Origin: Streptomyces bottropensis ATCC 25435 | GTDB taxonomy: Bacteria; Actinomycetota; Actinomycetes; Streptomycetales; Streptomycetaceae | Direction: 5' to 3' | DNA: 64,000 nucleotides | Assembly: GCF_000383595.1 (NCBI RefSeq) | Contig: NZ_KB911581.1 | Location: forward strand, 5,849,519-5,913,518 | Shown here: positions 26,247 to 34,973 of the stretch, piece after piece | Numbering within the stretch: the stretch's first letter is position 1 | How the letters are laid out: every line of letters starts with the position of its first letter | Made by a program: the position numbers and the translations under genes | The notes under the pieces: model-generated | What the model was told of the DNA's origin: nothing | Database searches by the model: none | The model's input: only the letters and a program-made list of their open reading frames with translations

Positions 26247-26295
26247 CGCGGTTCCGCCACCCGGCGGAGTCGTGACGCAACACCCCCGTCCCCAA

Positions 26296-26311
26296 GGCCC
26301 CTGAAGGGGCC
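26296..26311 (+). other. Short hairpin just before amfS
   Basis: GGCCCCTGAAGGGGCC folds into a 6-bp GC stem with a TGAA-type tetraloop plus one A-T closing option, 19 bp before the amfS ATG. It may stabilise the amfS message or be an mRNA-processing site. A transcription-stop role is less likely because a stronger hairpin follows amfS. Confidence 0.45.
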
Positions 26312-26330
26312 ACGACCGAAAGGAATCGAC

Positions 26331-26447
26331 ATGGCACTCCTCGACCTGCAGACGATGGAAGCCGACGAGACGACCGGCACCGGCGGGCCCAGCTCCCTGA
26401 GCGTCCTGTCCTGTGTGAGCGCGGCCAGCATCACGCTCTGCCTCTGA
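26331..26447 (+). CDS. amfS: AmfS/RamS class III lanthipeptide precursor
   Basis: 38 residues, ATG 26331 behind GAAAGGA, too short for most gene finders. Leader residues 1-~20 carry MALLDLQTME, the conserved class III leader helix (L-L-D-L-Q) recognised by the synthetase. The core has two S-x2-S-x3-C motifs: Ser21/Ser24/Cys28 and Ser30/Ser33/Cys37, each able to form a lanthionine or labionin ring. The C-terminus is Leu38. By memory it is very close to Streptomyces griseus AmfS and less so to S. coelicolor RamS. The product is the surfactant-like morphogen that lowers surface tension so aerial hyphae can rise. Flanked by a hairpin on each side. Confidence 0.96.
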   Translation: MALLDLQTMEADETTGTGGPSSLSVLSCVSAASITLCL

Positions 26448-26518
26448 CCCGGCCGGGGCGTCCGGGTGATCCCGGGCGTCCGTCCGACCGGCACGGCGGC
26501 TGAGCCGCGCCGACGGCT

Positions 26519-26559
26519 CCGGACGGTTCCTCTCCCCTGCCTGGGGAGGGGCCGTCCGG
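26519..26559 (+). terminator. Strong hairpin between amfS and the transporter genes
   Basis: Outer stem CCGGACGG (26519-26526) / CCGTCCGG (26552-26559), a TT bulge, inner 9-bp stem CCTCTCCCC / GGGGAGGGG with one G-T pair, and loop TGCCT. It is 72 bp after the amfS stop and 113 bp before amfB. A partial terminator here would give much more amfS mRNA than transporter mRNA, which suits precursor stoichiometry. Confidence 0.7.
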
Positions 26560-26671
26560 GGCTCACTCACCTCCGCGCCACGGTCACACGGCGGTCGTGC
26601 GGCCTCCGTCCACGCCTCCGCCCCTTCGTCCGGTCCTCCCGGTCACCCGGTCATCCCACGTCAGGACGGGT

Positions 26672-28480
26672 ATGACGACCCTCTCCGAAGCCGGCGCCCC
26701 CGGCCCGGCCGCGTCCCTCTCCCTGCCGCGCTCCACCGTCCGGCACTCCGGCCCCCGTTGTGCGGTCCTGGCACTGGTGTCCATGGCCGCGACGGGGGCG
26801 AACCTGTCGCTGCCGCTCGCCCTCGGGCGGGCCCTGGATCTGCTGCTGGCCGGCGACCCCGGCGCCTCGCGCCGGGTGCTGTGGTGTGCCGGGCTGGTTC
26901 TCGCCGTCGCCGCCCTGGACGCGGTCGAGACCGTCCTCGCCGGGACCACGAACGCCCGGTCCACCGCCTGGCTGCGCCACCGCACGGTCGGACACGTACT
27001 GGCGGTGGGTCCACGGGCCGTCGGCCGGTTCGGGCCGGGTGACCTGGTGGCCCGCCTCGTCGGGAACGCGGCCCAGGCGGGAACGGCGCCCGCCACCGTC
27101 GCCGCGCTTCTCGCGGCGCTCGCGGGGCCGTTGGGCGCGGTGGTGGCCCTGGGCCTGATCGACCCGTTCCTCGCGGTGGTGTTCCTGGTCGGAGCGCCGC
27201 TGCTCGCGCTGCTGCTGCGCGCGCTCGCCCGGGACTCCTCCGAGTGCGTCGCGCGTTATCAGCGGGCCCAGGGGCGTATCGCGGGCGGTCTGGCCGAGGC
27301 CGTCGCCGGACACCGCACGATCGCCGCCGCGGGCATCGCCGACCGAACCGTCGCCCGCGTCCTTGGCCCCCTGCCCGAACTCTCCCGTGAAGGGCACCGG
27401 ATGTGGCGGGTCCAGGGCCGGGCAGCCGCGCGGGCGGCCGCCGTGGCACCCCTGCTGCAGCTCTCCGTCGTGGCCACGGCGGGCGTCCTGGTGACCCGGG
27501 ACCGTCTGTCCGTGGGCGAGTTGCTCGCCGCGTCCCGCTACGCGGTGCTCGCCGCGGGCATCGGTGTCCTGGTCGGCCTTGTCTCGGGCCTCGTCCGCGC
27601 CCGGGCGGGGTCGGACAGGCTCGCCGAGATCCTGGCCGAGCCTCCGACCGCGTACGGCGAACGGCTGCTCCCACCACCGGGGCAGGGCGCCCCCGAGGGG
27701 CGGCTGGAACTGCGCTCCGTGACCGTCCGGCGCGGGGGGCGCACCGTGCTGGACGGAGTCGATCTCGTCGTACCGGGCGGGACCACGCTGGCCGTCGTGG
27801 GCCGGTCCGGGGCGGGCAAGTCGCTGCTCGCGGCCGTCGCGGGGCGGCTCACGGACCCGGACGAGGGAGAGGTACGGCTCGACGGGGTGCCCCTGCCCGA
27901 ACTGGACCGCCGGGAGCTGCGCCGGGCGATCACCCACGCCTTCGCACGCCCGGCGCTGCTGGGCGAGTCCGTGGAGGACACCATCGCCTTCGGTGTCCCC
28001 CGGCCCTCCCCCGCCCGCGTCCGGGAAGCCGCCCGCGCCGCGCACGCCGACGCCTTCGTCCGGCGCCTGCCCGACGGCTACGCCACCCCGTGCGCCGACG
28101 CCCCCCTGTCGGGCGGGGAGGTCCAACGCCTCGGTCTCGCACGGGCGTTCGCCCGCGACAGCCGTCTGCTCGTGCTCGACGACGCCCTCTCCAGCCTCGA
28201 CACCGTCACCGAACGCCACATCACCGCCGCCCTGCTGCGCCCCGCCGGCGGCAGCCGCCTGATCGTCGCCCACCGCGCCACCACGGCCGCCCGCGCGGAC
28301 ACGGTGGCGTGGCTGGACGGGGGGAGGGTCCGGGCGGTGGCGTCCCACGCCGAGTTGTGGCGGACGGCGGCGTACCGGGAACTGTTCGGAGAGGGAGGCG
28401 AGGAGGGCGTCTCCGCCTCGCCCGGCTCGGGCGGGGCGAAGGCCGCCGAGGACGACACACCCCCGTACGGCGGTTCGTGA
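26672..28480 (+). CDS. amfB: AmfB/RamA ABC transporter for the SapB-type morphogen
   Basis: 602 residues from ATG 26672. Fused membrane domain (~15-330, several helices such as VLALVSMAATGANLSLPLALG and AVVALGLIDPFLAVVFLVGAPLLALLL) and nucleotide-binding domain (~345-580) with Walker A GRSGAGKS, signature LSGGEVQRLGLARAF, Walker B LLVLDDAL. Pairs with the next gene as a heterodimeric exporter of the mature AmfS peptide across the cytoplasmic membrane. The Asp-Asp in Walker B (no catalytic Glu) indicates a degenerate ATPase site, common in one half of heterodimeric exporters. Stop and the next ATG overlap (TGATG). Upstream is the amfS hairpin; the Shine-Dalgarno is weak. Confidence 0.9.
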   Translation: MTTLSEAGAPGPAASLSLPRSTVRHSGPRCAVLALVSMAATGANLSLPLALGRALDLLLAGDPGASRRVLWCAGLVLAVAALDAVETVLAGTTNARSTAWLRHRTVGHVLAVGPRAVGRFGPGDLVARLVGNAAQAGTAPATVAALLAALAGPLGAVVALGLIDPFLAVVFLVGAPLLALLLRALARDSSECVARYQRAQGRIAGGLAEAVAGHRTIAAAGIADRTVARVLGPLPELSREGHRMWRVQGRAAARAAAVAPLLQLSVVATAGVLVTRDRLSVGELLAASRYAVLAAGIGVLVGLVSGLVRARAGSDRLAEILAEPPTAYGERLLPPPGQGAPEGRLELRSVTVRRGGRTVLDGVDLVVPGGTTLAVVGRSGAGKSLLAAVAGRLTDPDEGEVRLDGVPLPELDRRELRRAITHAFARPALLGESVEDTIAFGVPRPSPARVREAARAAHADAFVRRLPDGYATPCADAPLSGGEVQRLGLARAFARDSRLLVLDDALSSLDTVTERHITAALLRPAGGSRLIVAHRATTAARADTVAWLDGGRVRAVASHAELWRTAAYRELFGEGGEEGVSASPGSGGAKAAEDDTPPYGGS

Positions 28481-30432
28481 TGGGCGACCGGGACGAACGT
28501 CGTACGACCGACCGGCCGGCCATCGGAGCCGGCCTGCCGGGACAGTCCTTCCCCCCACCCGGCCTCCCCCGTCGCGGCCTGCGCTTTCTCCGGCGCCGGG
28601 CGCGTGTCGTCGTCAGGCTGGTGCTGTGGTCCGTGCTGGAGGCGGTGCAGACGTTTCTGACGGGGTACGCGCCGGCGCGGGCCCTCGACGAGGGGTTCCT
28701 GGCCGGGCGGGCGGGCGTCGGACTGGGGTGGCTCGGGGTCGGGGCGGGGGCGGTGGTCGTCGGGGCGTTCGGCACCGGGCGGGTGTACGGGTGTGTGGCG
28801 GGGCTGGTGGAGCCGCTGCGGGACCGGCTGGTGCGCGGGGTGGTCGGGCGGGGGGTGCGGGAGGCGGACGGCGGGGCCCTGTCCGGGCTCACCCAGCAGG
28901 TGGAGATCGCCCGGGACACCTTCGCCGGGCTGGTGATGGTGTCGCGCTCGTTCGTGTTCACCGCCGCCGGGGCGCTCGTCGGACTCTTCTCGCTGGCGCC
29001 GCCGCTGCTGCTCGTGGTGGTGCCCCCGCTGGTCGCCGGCGTGGCCCTCTTCCTGGCGACGCTCAGGCCGCTGGCCCGTCGCCAGGAGACCTTCCTCGCC
29101 GCCGACGAGGCGCTCGCCGACCGGCTCGGCGACGTCTGCCCCGGGCTGCGCGACATCACGGCGGCCGGCGCGGAGGACATCGTCGCCGCCGACACCGGCC
29201 GTCGCGTCGACGCCGAGCACCGGGCCGCCCGCGCGCTGGCCCGCTGGGGCGTCGTCCGTGTCGCCGCCCTCGCGATCGGCGGCCACCTGCCCGTCGTCCT
29301 GCTGCTGGTCACCACGCCCTGGCTCCTGGCCCGGGGCGTCACCGCGGGCGCCCTGATCGGCGCCCTCGCCTACGTCACCCAGTCGCTCCTGCCCGCCCTC
29401 CAGAACCTGGTCCACGGCCTCGGCACCAGCGGCTCCCGGCTCGCGGTGGTACTGCGCCGCCTGCTCCCGCCGGGCGACCCGCCCCACCCTCCCGACCCGC
29501 CGCACACCTCGCCCCTCCCCACCCCGTCCGCTCCCGCCCTCTCGCTCTCCTCGGTCACCTTCGCCTACGGCTCCTCCGCCATGCCCGTCATCGACGGCCT
29601 CAGCCTCCACATCGCCCAGGGCACGCACCTGGCCGTCGTCGGCCCCAGCGGCATCGGCAAGTCCACCCTCACGGGGCTCGCCGCGGGTCTGCTGCTCCCC
29701 CGGCACGGCAGCGTCCGCTTGTGCGGGGAGCCGGTACCCGGCGCCACAGCGCGTGCACACCGGGTGCTCATCCCGCAGGAGGCGTACGTCTTCGGGGGAT
29801 CCCTCGCCGAAAATCTCGCCGAACTGCGGCCGAAACCCGTGCCCGAGGAGGAGCTGTGGGGCGCCGCGGAGGCCGTGGGGCTCACCGAGGTGATGGTCCG
29901 GCTGGGCGGTCCGGCCGCCGAGGTCGACCCGCGCGCGCTGTCCGCCGGGGAGCGGCAGCTCATCGCGCTGGCCCGGGCGTACCTGTCGCCGGCGCCGGTC
30001 GTGATCCTCGACGAGGCGACCTGTCACCTGGACCCGGAGGCGGAGGAGCGCGCGGAACGGGCCTTCGCCCGGCGGCCGGGCACGACCCTCGTGGTGGTCG
30101 CCCATCGCGTCAGCTCGGCCCGCCGCGCCGACCGGGTGCTGGTCATGGACGGGCGGTCCGTCGCCCACGGGGAGCACGGCGAACTGCTGGCCCGCTCGCC
30201 GCTCTACCGGGACCTGGTCGGCGCATGGTCCCCCGTACCGGCCCCGCCGCACCCGCGCGGCGGGCGCTGTTCAGAGCCAGCCCTCCCCCTGCGAGATCCG
30301 GATGGCGTCGATCCTGTTGCGCGCCCCGGTCTTACGGGTGATGGCGGCCATGTAGTTGCGCACGGTCCCGTGGGAAAGGTGCAGGCTGCCGGCGATCTCG
30401 GCCACCGAGGCACCCTCGGCGGCCAGGGATAA
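28480..30432 (+). CDS. amfA: AmfA/RamB ABC transporter, 3' end overlaps amfR
   Basis: 650 residues from ATG 28480, whose A is the last base of the amfB stop (a GTG at 28477 is in the same frame). Membrane domain ~35-330, nucleotide-binding domain ~355-580 with Walker A GPSGIGKST, signature LSAGERQLIALA and Walker B VVILDEATCHLD with the catalytic Glu, so this half supplies the active site for AmfB. The family fold ends near residue 590 (LYRDLVGAW). The frame then runs 54 codons further, antisense to the DNA-binding end of amfR, and stops at TAA 30430-30432. That TAA is the complement of a TTA codon in amfR. The extension is Pro/Gly-rich and probably unstructured. Confidence 0.88.
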   Translation: MGDRDERRTTDRPAIGAGLPGQSFPPPGLPRRGLRFLRRRARVVVRLVLWSVLEAVQTFLTGYAPARALDEGFLAGRAGVGLGWLGVGAGAVVVGAFGTGRVYGCVAGLVEPLRDRLVRGVVGRGVREADGGALSGLTQQVEIARDTFAGLVMVSRSFVFTAAGALVGLFSLAPPLLLVVVPPLVAGVALFLATLRPLARRQETFLAADEALADRLGDVCPGLRDITAAGAEDIVAADTGRRVDAEHRAARALARWGVVRVAALAIGGHLPVVLLLVTTPWLLARGVTAGALIGALAYVTQSLLPALQNLVHGLGTSGSRLAVVLRRLLPPGDPPHPPDPPHTSPLPTPSAPALSLSSVTFAYGSSAMPVIDGLSLHIAQGTHLAVVGPSGIGKSTLTGLAAGLLLPRHGSVRLCGEPVPGATARAHRVLIPQEAYVFGGSLAENLAELRPKPVPEEELWGAAEAVGLTEVMVRLGGPAAEVDPRALSAGERQLIALARAYLSPAPVVILDEATCHLDPEAEERAERAFARRPGTTLVVVAHRVSSARRADRVLVMDGRSVAHGEHGELLARSPLYRDLVGAWSPVPAPPHPRGGRCSEPALPLRDPDGVDPVARPGLTGDGGHVVAHGPVGKVQAAGDLGHRGTLGGQG

Positions 30433-30873
30433 CACGCTCAGCTCGCGGCGCGTGAACGGCATCTCGGCGGCCTTGAGGAATCCGAAGCCGAGGGAATCGT
30501 CGACGAAGCGTTGCCCTCGGGCGACCTCGCGTATCGCCGACACCAGCCGCCGGGGCGAGCCCTTCTTGTCCACGTATCCGAGGGCCCCGGCCTCCGCCGC
30601 GCGCTTCAGCAGGCCGGGTCTGCCCGCGTGGGCCAGGACCAGCAGCCCGGGGGCGGGGCCGCCCGCGGCGCGCAGGTCGCCGAGGGGCGGGATGCCGACC
30701 GCGTCGGCGCAGTCCAGGTCCGCCGCGCACACGTCCGGCCGCAGGGACCGGACACGGCCCGGCGCCGCGCGCCAGGACGCGTCGTACACCACCAGGTCGG
30801 GTTCCTGGCGCAGCCACTCCGCGAGGACCGACCTGACCAGACATTCGTCGTGCACGAGCAGTACCCCGATCAC
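30271..30873 (-). CDS. amfR: AmfR/RamR response regulator with a TTA codon
   Basis: 200 residues from GTG 30873 (GGAGG seven bases upstream). NarL/FixJ-type response regulator: receiver domain ~1-115 (VIGVLLVHDECLVRSVLAEWL; phospho-acceptor region DVCAADLDCADAVG; Lys in GYVDKKGSPRRL) and LuxR-type HTH ~135-195 (MPFTRRELSVLSLAAEGASV; LHLSHGTVRNYMAAITRKTG). The acidic pocket has His-Asp-Glu where Asp-Asp is typical, so it may work without phosphorylation, as proposed for RamR. It should activate amfT. The Leu in LSVLSL is encoded by TTA (30432-30430), making translation depend on the bldA tRNA. No histidine kinase is adjacent. Convergent with and overlapping amfA by 162 bp. Confidence 0.92.
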   Translation of the reverse strand: MIGVLLVHDECLVRSVLAEWLRQEPDLVVYDASWRAAPGRVRSLRPDVCAADLDCADAVGIPPLGDLRAAGGPAPGLLVLAHAGRPGLLKRAAEAGALGYVDKKGSPRRLVSAIREVARGQRFVDDSLGFGFLKAAEMPFTRRELSVLSLAAEGASVAEIAGSLHLSHGTVRNYMAAITRKTGARNRIDAIRISQGEGWL

Positions 30874-31157
30874 GTTCGCCCTCCGCCTCCCGGCCCACCG
30901 ATGTCCTCCGCCCCAAGCGCGTGCCCATTGTCGGCGTCCCCGACCACACGCCAGGGCACGGAGAACCAGCCATCGGGGGGCGCGGGGGCGCACTCGCGGC
31001 GCCCGCGCGCGAGCGCGCGCATCAGACGAGGGGGCATGGGCCGGGCGGGAGGGGGTACAGCGTTTCGTCCGGGCGGGCGCTCGCCGTGCGTGGGCGGCCC
31101 CCTAGGAGGAGCCTGGACCCTGGAACCGTCGCGCGGCCGTGCGAGGAGGTGGTGGGC

Positions 31158-33302
31158 ATGTCCGACGTCCATGCGTCCGCGGGGCGGACGACCGTGGAGA
31201 CGGGCCGTGTCGGCCATCCGCTGCTCTCCCTGGCGCTGGCCTCGATGATGGACGACGTCGGGGCGCACTCCGGGGCGGTGTATCTGCTGGCGCCGGACGA
31301 GCCGGTCCTGGAGATGGCGGTCATGGCGGGACTGCCGAGGTCGTTCGCCGCGCCGTGGGAGCGGGTGGGGCTGAGCGCCCCCGTCCCCGTCTCCGAGGCG
31401 GTGCGGGGACAGCGGCTGGTGTGGGTCAGCGGCGAGGAGCAGATGGCCCGCCGCTATCCCCGGATCGCCGTGGTCCTGCCCTATCCGTTCGCCCTGGCCG
31501 CGTTGCCGGTGGCGACCCGCGACACCACCTACGGCGCCGTCTTCCTCACCTGGCCCGGCTCCCATCCGCCGGAGCTGAGCGAACGCGAGCGGGACCAGCT
31601 GACCTCGGCCTGCGACCGGCTCGCCAAGCGGCTGCGGCGCGCGGAGGAGGAGGGCCGCCCGGTGCTGCCGGAGCCGGACCTGTCGGCGCCGTCGGCGACC
31701 ATGGTCGCGGGGACGCTCGGCACGGTGGAGGCGGCGCGGATGGTGGCGCGGCTGCCGTACGGCATGTGCGCGCTCGACCTGCACGGGCGGATCACCTTCG
31801 CCAACGCGGCCACGGCCGAGCTGCTCGGCATCCCGGTGAGCGGTCTGCTGGGCACCCAGCTGTGGGTGTCGGTGCCGTGGCTCAACGATCCGGCGTACGA
31901 GGACCGGTACCGGGCGGCGCTGATGAGTCAGCACGTGACGTCGTTCGTGGCGCTCCGACCACCGAGCGACTGGCTGTCGTTCCGGCTGTACCCGGGGACG
32001 AACGGGCTGAGCGTACGGATCTCGCGGGCCCGCGCGGTAGCCGAGGCCGAGCACGCCGCGCAGGTGGAGAGCGACGGGCCGGGCCGCCTGGTGACCATCC
32101 ACCACGTGCTGGCGCTGGCGAGCGCGCTCACGGAGGCGGTGAGCGTGCAGGACGTGGTGGATCTGGTCGCCGACGAGATCGTCCCGGCCATCGGCGGGCA
32201 GGCCCTCGTGATGTACGGCTCGCGTGCCGGGCGGCTGCATGTGCTCGGCCATCGCGGCTACGCCGACCCGCACCTCGTGGAGCGCTTCGACGGCACCCCG
32301 CTCACGGCGCCGATGCCCGGGGCGCACGCCCTGACGACCGGGGTGCCGGCCTTCTTCGAGTCCCGGCAGCAGCTGGAGCACCTGTATCCGGTGCGGCGGG
32401 ACACCCCGGACGGGCTGAGCGCCTGGGCGTACGTGCCGCTGATCGCCTCGGGGCGGCCGGTGGGCACGTGGGTGCTCGGGTACGCGGAGCCGCATCCCTT
32501 CCCCGCCGACGAGCGCGCGGTGCTGACCAGCCTCAGCGGGCTGATCGCCCAGGCCCTGGAGCGGGCGCTGCTGTACGACGCCAAGCACCAGCTCGCGCAC
32601 GGTCTGCAGCAGGCGCTGCTGCCGCACTCGCTGCCGTCGATCCCGGGAATCGAGGCCGCCTCCCGCTATCTGCCCGCCACCCGGGGCATGGACATCGGCG
32701 GCGACTTCTTCGACCTGGTCCTCTCGCACGGGCGGGCCTCCGCCGTGATCGGGGACGTGCAGGGGCACAACGTGACGGCGGCGGGCCTGATGGGGCAGAT
32801 CCGTACGGCGGTCCGCGCGTACACGACCGTCGGGCAGTCACCGGAGGAGGTGATGAGCAGTACCAACCGGCTGCTGATCGACCTGGGTTCGGAGCTGTTC
32901 GCGAGCTGTCTGTATCTGCGGCTCGACCCGGCGCACGGCACGGCCGTCATGGCACGGGCGGGGCATCCGCCGCCGTTGCTGCGCCGGCCGGACGGGAACG
33001 TACGGGTGCTGGACCTCGCGGGTGGTCCGCTGCTCGGCATCGACGCGGCGGCGACGTATCCGACGACCGAGGTGGCGCTGGCACCGGGGTCGGTGCTGGT
33101 CCTGTACACCGACGGGCTGATCGAGTCGCCCGGGGTGGACATCGAGGACGCGCTGGCCGCTCTCGGGGAGCGGCTGTCGACGGCCGGGGAACGGCCCCTG
33201 GAATGGCTCGCCGACCGACTCGTGCGCGAGACGGAGGCGGCGGAGGAGCGGGCGGACGACGTGGCCCTGCTGTTGCTGCGGGCCACGGGCGCCGCCGGGT
33301 GA
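31158..33302 (+). CDS. GAF-PAS-GAF-SpoIIE phosphatase
   Basis: 714 residues, ATG 31158 behind GAGGAGG. N-terminal GAF-like domain ~20-165, PAS ~195-290 (YGMCALDLHGRITFANAATAELLG), second GAF ~310-467, SpoIIE-type PP2C phosphatase ~480-705 (QQALLPHSLPSIPG, DIGGDFFDLV, DGLIESPGVDIED, ADDVALLLL). Unlike the regulators at 20812 and 60900 it lacks the C-terminal ATPase, so it is a pure phosphatase for a STAS-type anti-anti-sigma factor. Cytoplasmic sensor output; the signal is unknown. Divergent from amfR with a 284-bp spacer and followed by a very strong terminator. A link with amf is possible only by position. Confidence 0.87.
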   Translation: MSDVHASAGRTTVETGRVGHPLLSLALASMMDDVGAHSGAVYLLAPDEPVLEMAVMAGLPRSFAAPWERVGLSAPVPVSEAVRGQRLVWVSGEEQMARRYPRIAVVLPYPFALAALPVATRDTTYGAVFLTWPGSHPPELSERERDQLTSACDRLAKRLRRAEEEGRPVLPEPDLSAPSATMVAGTLGTVEAARMVARLPYGMCALDLHGRITFANAATAELLGIPVSGLLGTQLWVSVPWLNDPAYEDRYRAALMSQHVTSFVALRPPSDWLSFRLYPGTNGLSVRISRARAVAEAEHAAQVESDGPGRLVTIHHVLALASALTEAVSVQDVVDLVADEIVPAIGGQALVMYGSRAGRLHVLGHRGYADPHLVERFDGTPLTAPMPGAHALTTGVPAFFESRQQLEHLYPVRRDTPDGLSAWAYVPLIASGRPVGTWVLGYAEPHPFPADERAVLTSLSGLIAQALERALLYDAKHQLAHGLQQALLPHSLPSIPGIEAASRYLPATRGMDIGGDFFDLVLSHGRASAVIGDVQGHNVTAAGLMGQIRTAVRAYTTVGQSPEEVMSSTNRLLIDLGSELFASCLYLRLDPAHGTAVMARAGHPPPLLRRPDGNVRVLDLAGGPLLGIDAAATYPTTEVALAPGSVLVLYTDGLIESPGVDIEDALAALGERLSTAGERPLEWLADRLVRETEAAEERADDVALLLLRATGAAG

Positions 33303-33367
33303 CCGCCCGCGTGCGGCGGGTCGGGGGTCCTCGCCGCACGGACGAGAGCGCACCGGACGGACGAAAG

Positions 33368-33399
33368 CGGTCCGGCCCTCCCGCCGGAGGGCCGGACCG
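33368..33399. terminator. 14-bp perfect-stem terminator
   Basis: CGGTCCGGCCCTCC (33368-33381), loop CGCC, GGAGGGCCGGACCG (33386-33399): fourteen paired bases. It sits 65 bp after the SpoIIE phosphatase stop and 117 bp beyond the stop of the convergent protease gene, so it can serve both. Confidence 0.85.
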
Positions 33400-33515
33400 T
33401 TCCACCTGCCGGCCGCACCGCTGGGGTGGGCCGACAGGTGGGTCGTGGGGTGACGGGCCGGAGATCAGTGGCCGCTGAGCCCGGGCCGTCGTCCACGTGC
33501 GGGGGGGGTGTCCGC

Positions 33516-34973
33516 CTACTGCCGGACGCCCTGCTGCTCGGCGCCCTGGTCGCCGGCACCTTGTTCGCCGACACCCTGGTCACCGGCGCCCTGGTCGTGC
33601 TGCTGGCCCGCTCCGGCGTCGTCACCGGCACCGGCCGCGGCGCCGGCGTCACCGGCACCGCCCACGACGCCCTGCTCCTCGCCCGCACCGGCCGCGGCCG
33701 CGCCCTCTTCCTCGCCCGCGCCCGCGGCGGCCGCGCCCTCTTCCTCACCGGCACCGGCGGCGGCACCGCCGTCGGCCTGCTCGCCTGCGCCCGCGGCGTC
33801 ACCGGCACCGCCGGCGGCCTCCTCACCGGCGCCCGCGCCCGCCTCGCCGAGGGTCGCGCCGACCGCCGCGAGGGCGGTGGTGACCGGCTGGAAGAAGGTC
33901 TCGCCGCCGGCCGTGCAGTCGCCGCTGCCGCCGGAGGTCAGGCCGATGGCCTGGCCGTCCTCGGTGAACAGCGAGCCGCCGCTGTCGCCGGGCTCGGCGC
34001 AGACGTCGGTCTGGATGAGACCGGTGACCGTGCCCTCGGGGTAGTTCACCGTGGCTTCGAGGCCGGTGACCTGGCCGTCGGCGAGACCGGTGGTGCTGCC
34101 CATGCGGAAGACCTGGAGGCCGACCTCGGCCTCGCCGGCCGCCTTGATGTCGACCGTCTGGCCGTTGCCGAGGTCGACCGTGCTGGCCGCCTGGGTCGCC
34201 GGGTCGTTGTAGTTGACCAGGGCGAAGTCACCGGCGCCGGGGAAGGTGGCGGTCGCGGCGTCGACCGTGGCGATCGGGGCGCCGCCCTCCTCCTCCGACC
34301 ATTCGGCCTCGACGACACCGCAGTGACCGGCGGTCAGGAAGGCCGGGGCGCCTTCGGCGTTGACGACGTTGAAGCCGGCCGAGCAGCGCGCGGCGCCGGC
34401 GAAGATGGCGTCGCCGCCCTCCAGGAACGTCTTGAAGGTGCCGGCGGACTTCTTGATCGTCGCCATGCCCGTGCCGAGCGACTTGGTGGCCGACTCGATG
34501 GTGTCCCAGTTCTCGCCCGTGACCGTGGAGTCGGCGGTGACCTGGATCTTGTTGGTGCGGGGGTCGATCGCCCACGCGGTGCCGGGGACGCCGGCCTTCG
34601 CCTTCAGCGTCGCCGCGCCCTTCTGCAGCTCGGACCAGCTGTTCTCGACCTCACGGACCTCCGCACCGGCCGACTGGGCCTGGACGATCACGTTGTTGTC
34701 GTCACCGGCGGTCTGGAGGCCGTCGACGACGTTGATGACGAGCTGCTTCTCGGCCGAGTCGTAGTACGCGCCTGCGAACGCGTCACCGAGTGCCTCCCGG
34801 AGCTGGGAGGCGAGGTCCGAGGCGTCACTCGCGGCGAGCGTCTTCGGGGCGGCGTCCTTCGACTCCGTCTGGGAAGCCATCGCGTTGGGCAGGATGAGGG
34901 CTGCCGCGCCGAGCGCCGCCACGCCGCCTGCGGCTATGAACGCCTTACGCTTGGTGGCTCGTTTGTGACTCAA
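33516..34973 (-). CDS. Secreted chymotrypsin-like serine protease with low-complexity tail
   Basis: 485 residues starting at TTG 34973, supported by AGGAGG six bases ahead and no other start. Signal peptide (KAFIAAGGVAALGAAALILPNAMA), alpha-lytic-type prodomain ~40-190, mature S1 protease from ~191. Catalytic triad His217 (TAGHCG), Asp249 (GDFALVNY), Ser331 (EPGDSGG); disulfide pairs Cys197-Cys218 and Cys325-Cys353. This is the streptogrisin layout. From ~378 a 108-residue tail of Ala, Gly, Glu, Gln and Asp follows with repeats of AAAAGAGEEEG; streptogrisins normally stop near the end of the protease domain. The tail has no LPXTG or lectin motif and might be a cell-wall spacer or slippage product. 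Divergent from the peptide-export operon. Confidence 0.85.
   Translation of the reverse strand: MSHKRATKRKAFIAAGGVAALGAAALILPNAMASQTESKDAAPKTLAASDASDLASQLREALGDAFAGAYYDSAEKQLVINVVDGLQTAGDDNNVIVQAQSAGAEVREVENSWSELQKGAATLKAKAGVPGTAWAIDPRTNKIQVTADSTVTGENWDTIESATKSLGTGMATIKKSAGTFKTFLEGGDAIFAGAARCSAGFNVVNAEGAPAFLTAGHCGVVEAEWSEEEGGAPIATVDAATATFPGAGDFALVNYNDPATQAASTVDLGNGQTVDIKAAGEAEVGLQVFRMGSTTGLADGQVTGLEATVNYPEGTVTGLIQTDVCAEPGDSGGSLFTEDGQAIGLTSGGSGDCTAGGETFFQPVTTALAAVGATLGEAGAGAGEEAAGGAGDAAGAGEQADGGAAAGAGEEEGAAAAGAGEEEGAAAAGAGEEQGVVGGAGDAGAAAGAGDDAGAGQQHDQGAGDQGVGEQGAGDQGAEQQGVRQ

Noticed and set aside
30921..31157. Upstream extension of the SpoIIE phosphatase frame
   Set aside because: A GAGGAGG site at 31143-31149 marks ATG 31158, and the upstream part is not domain-like.
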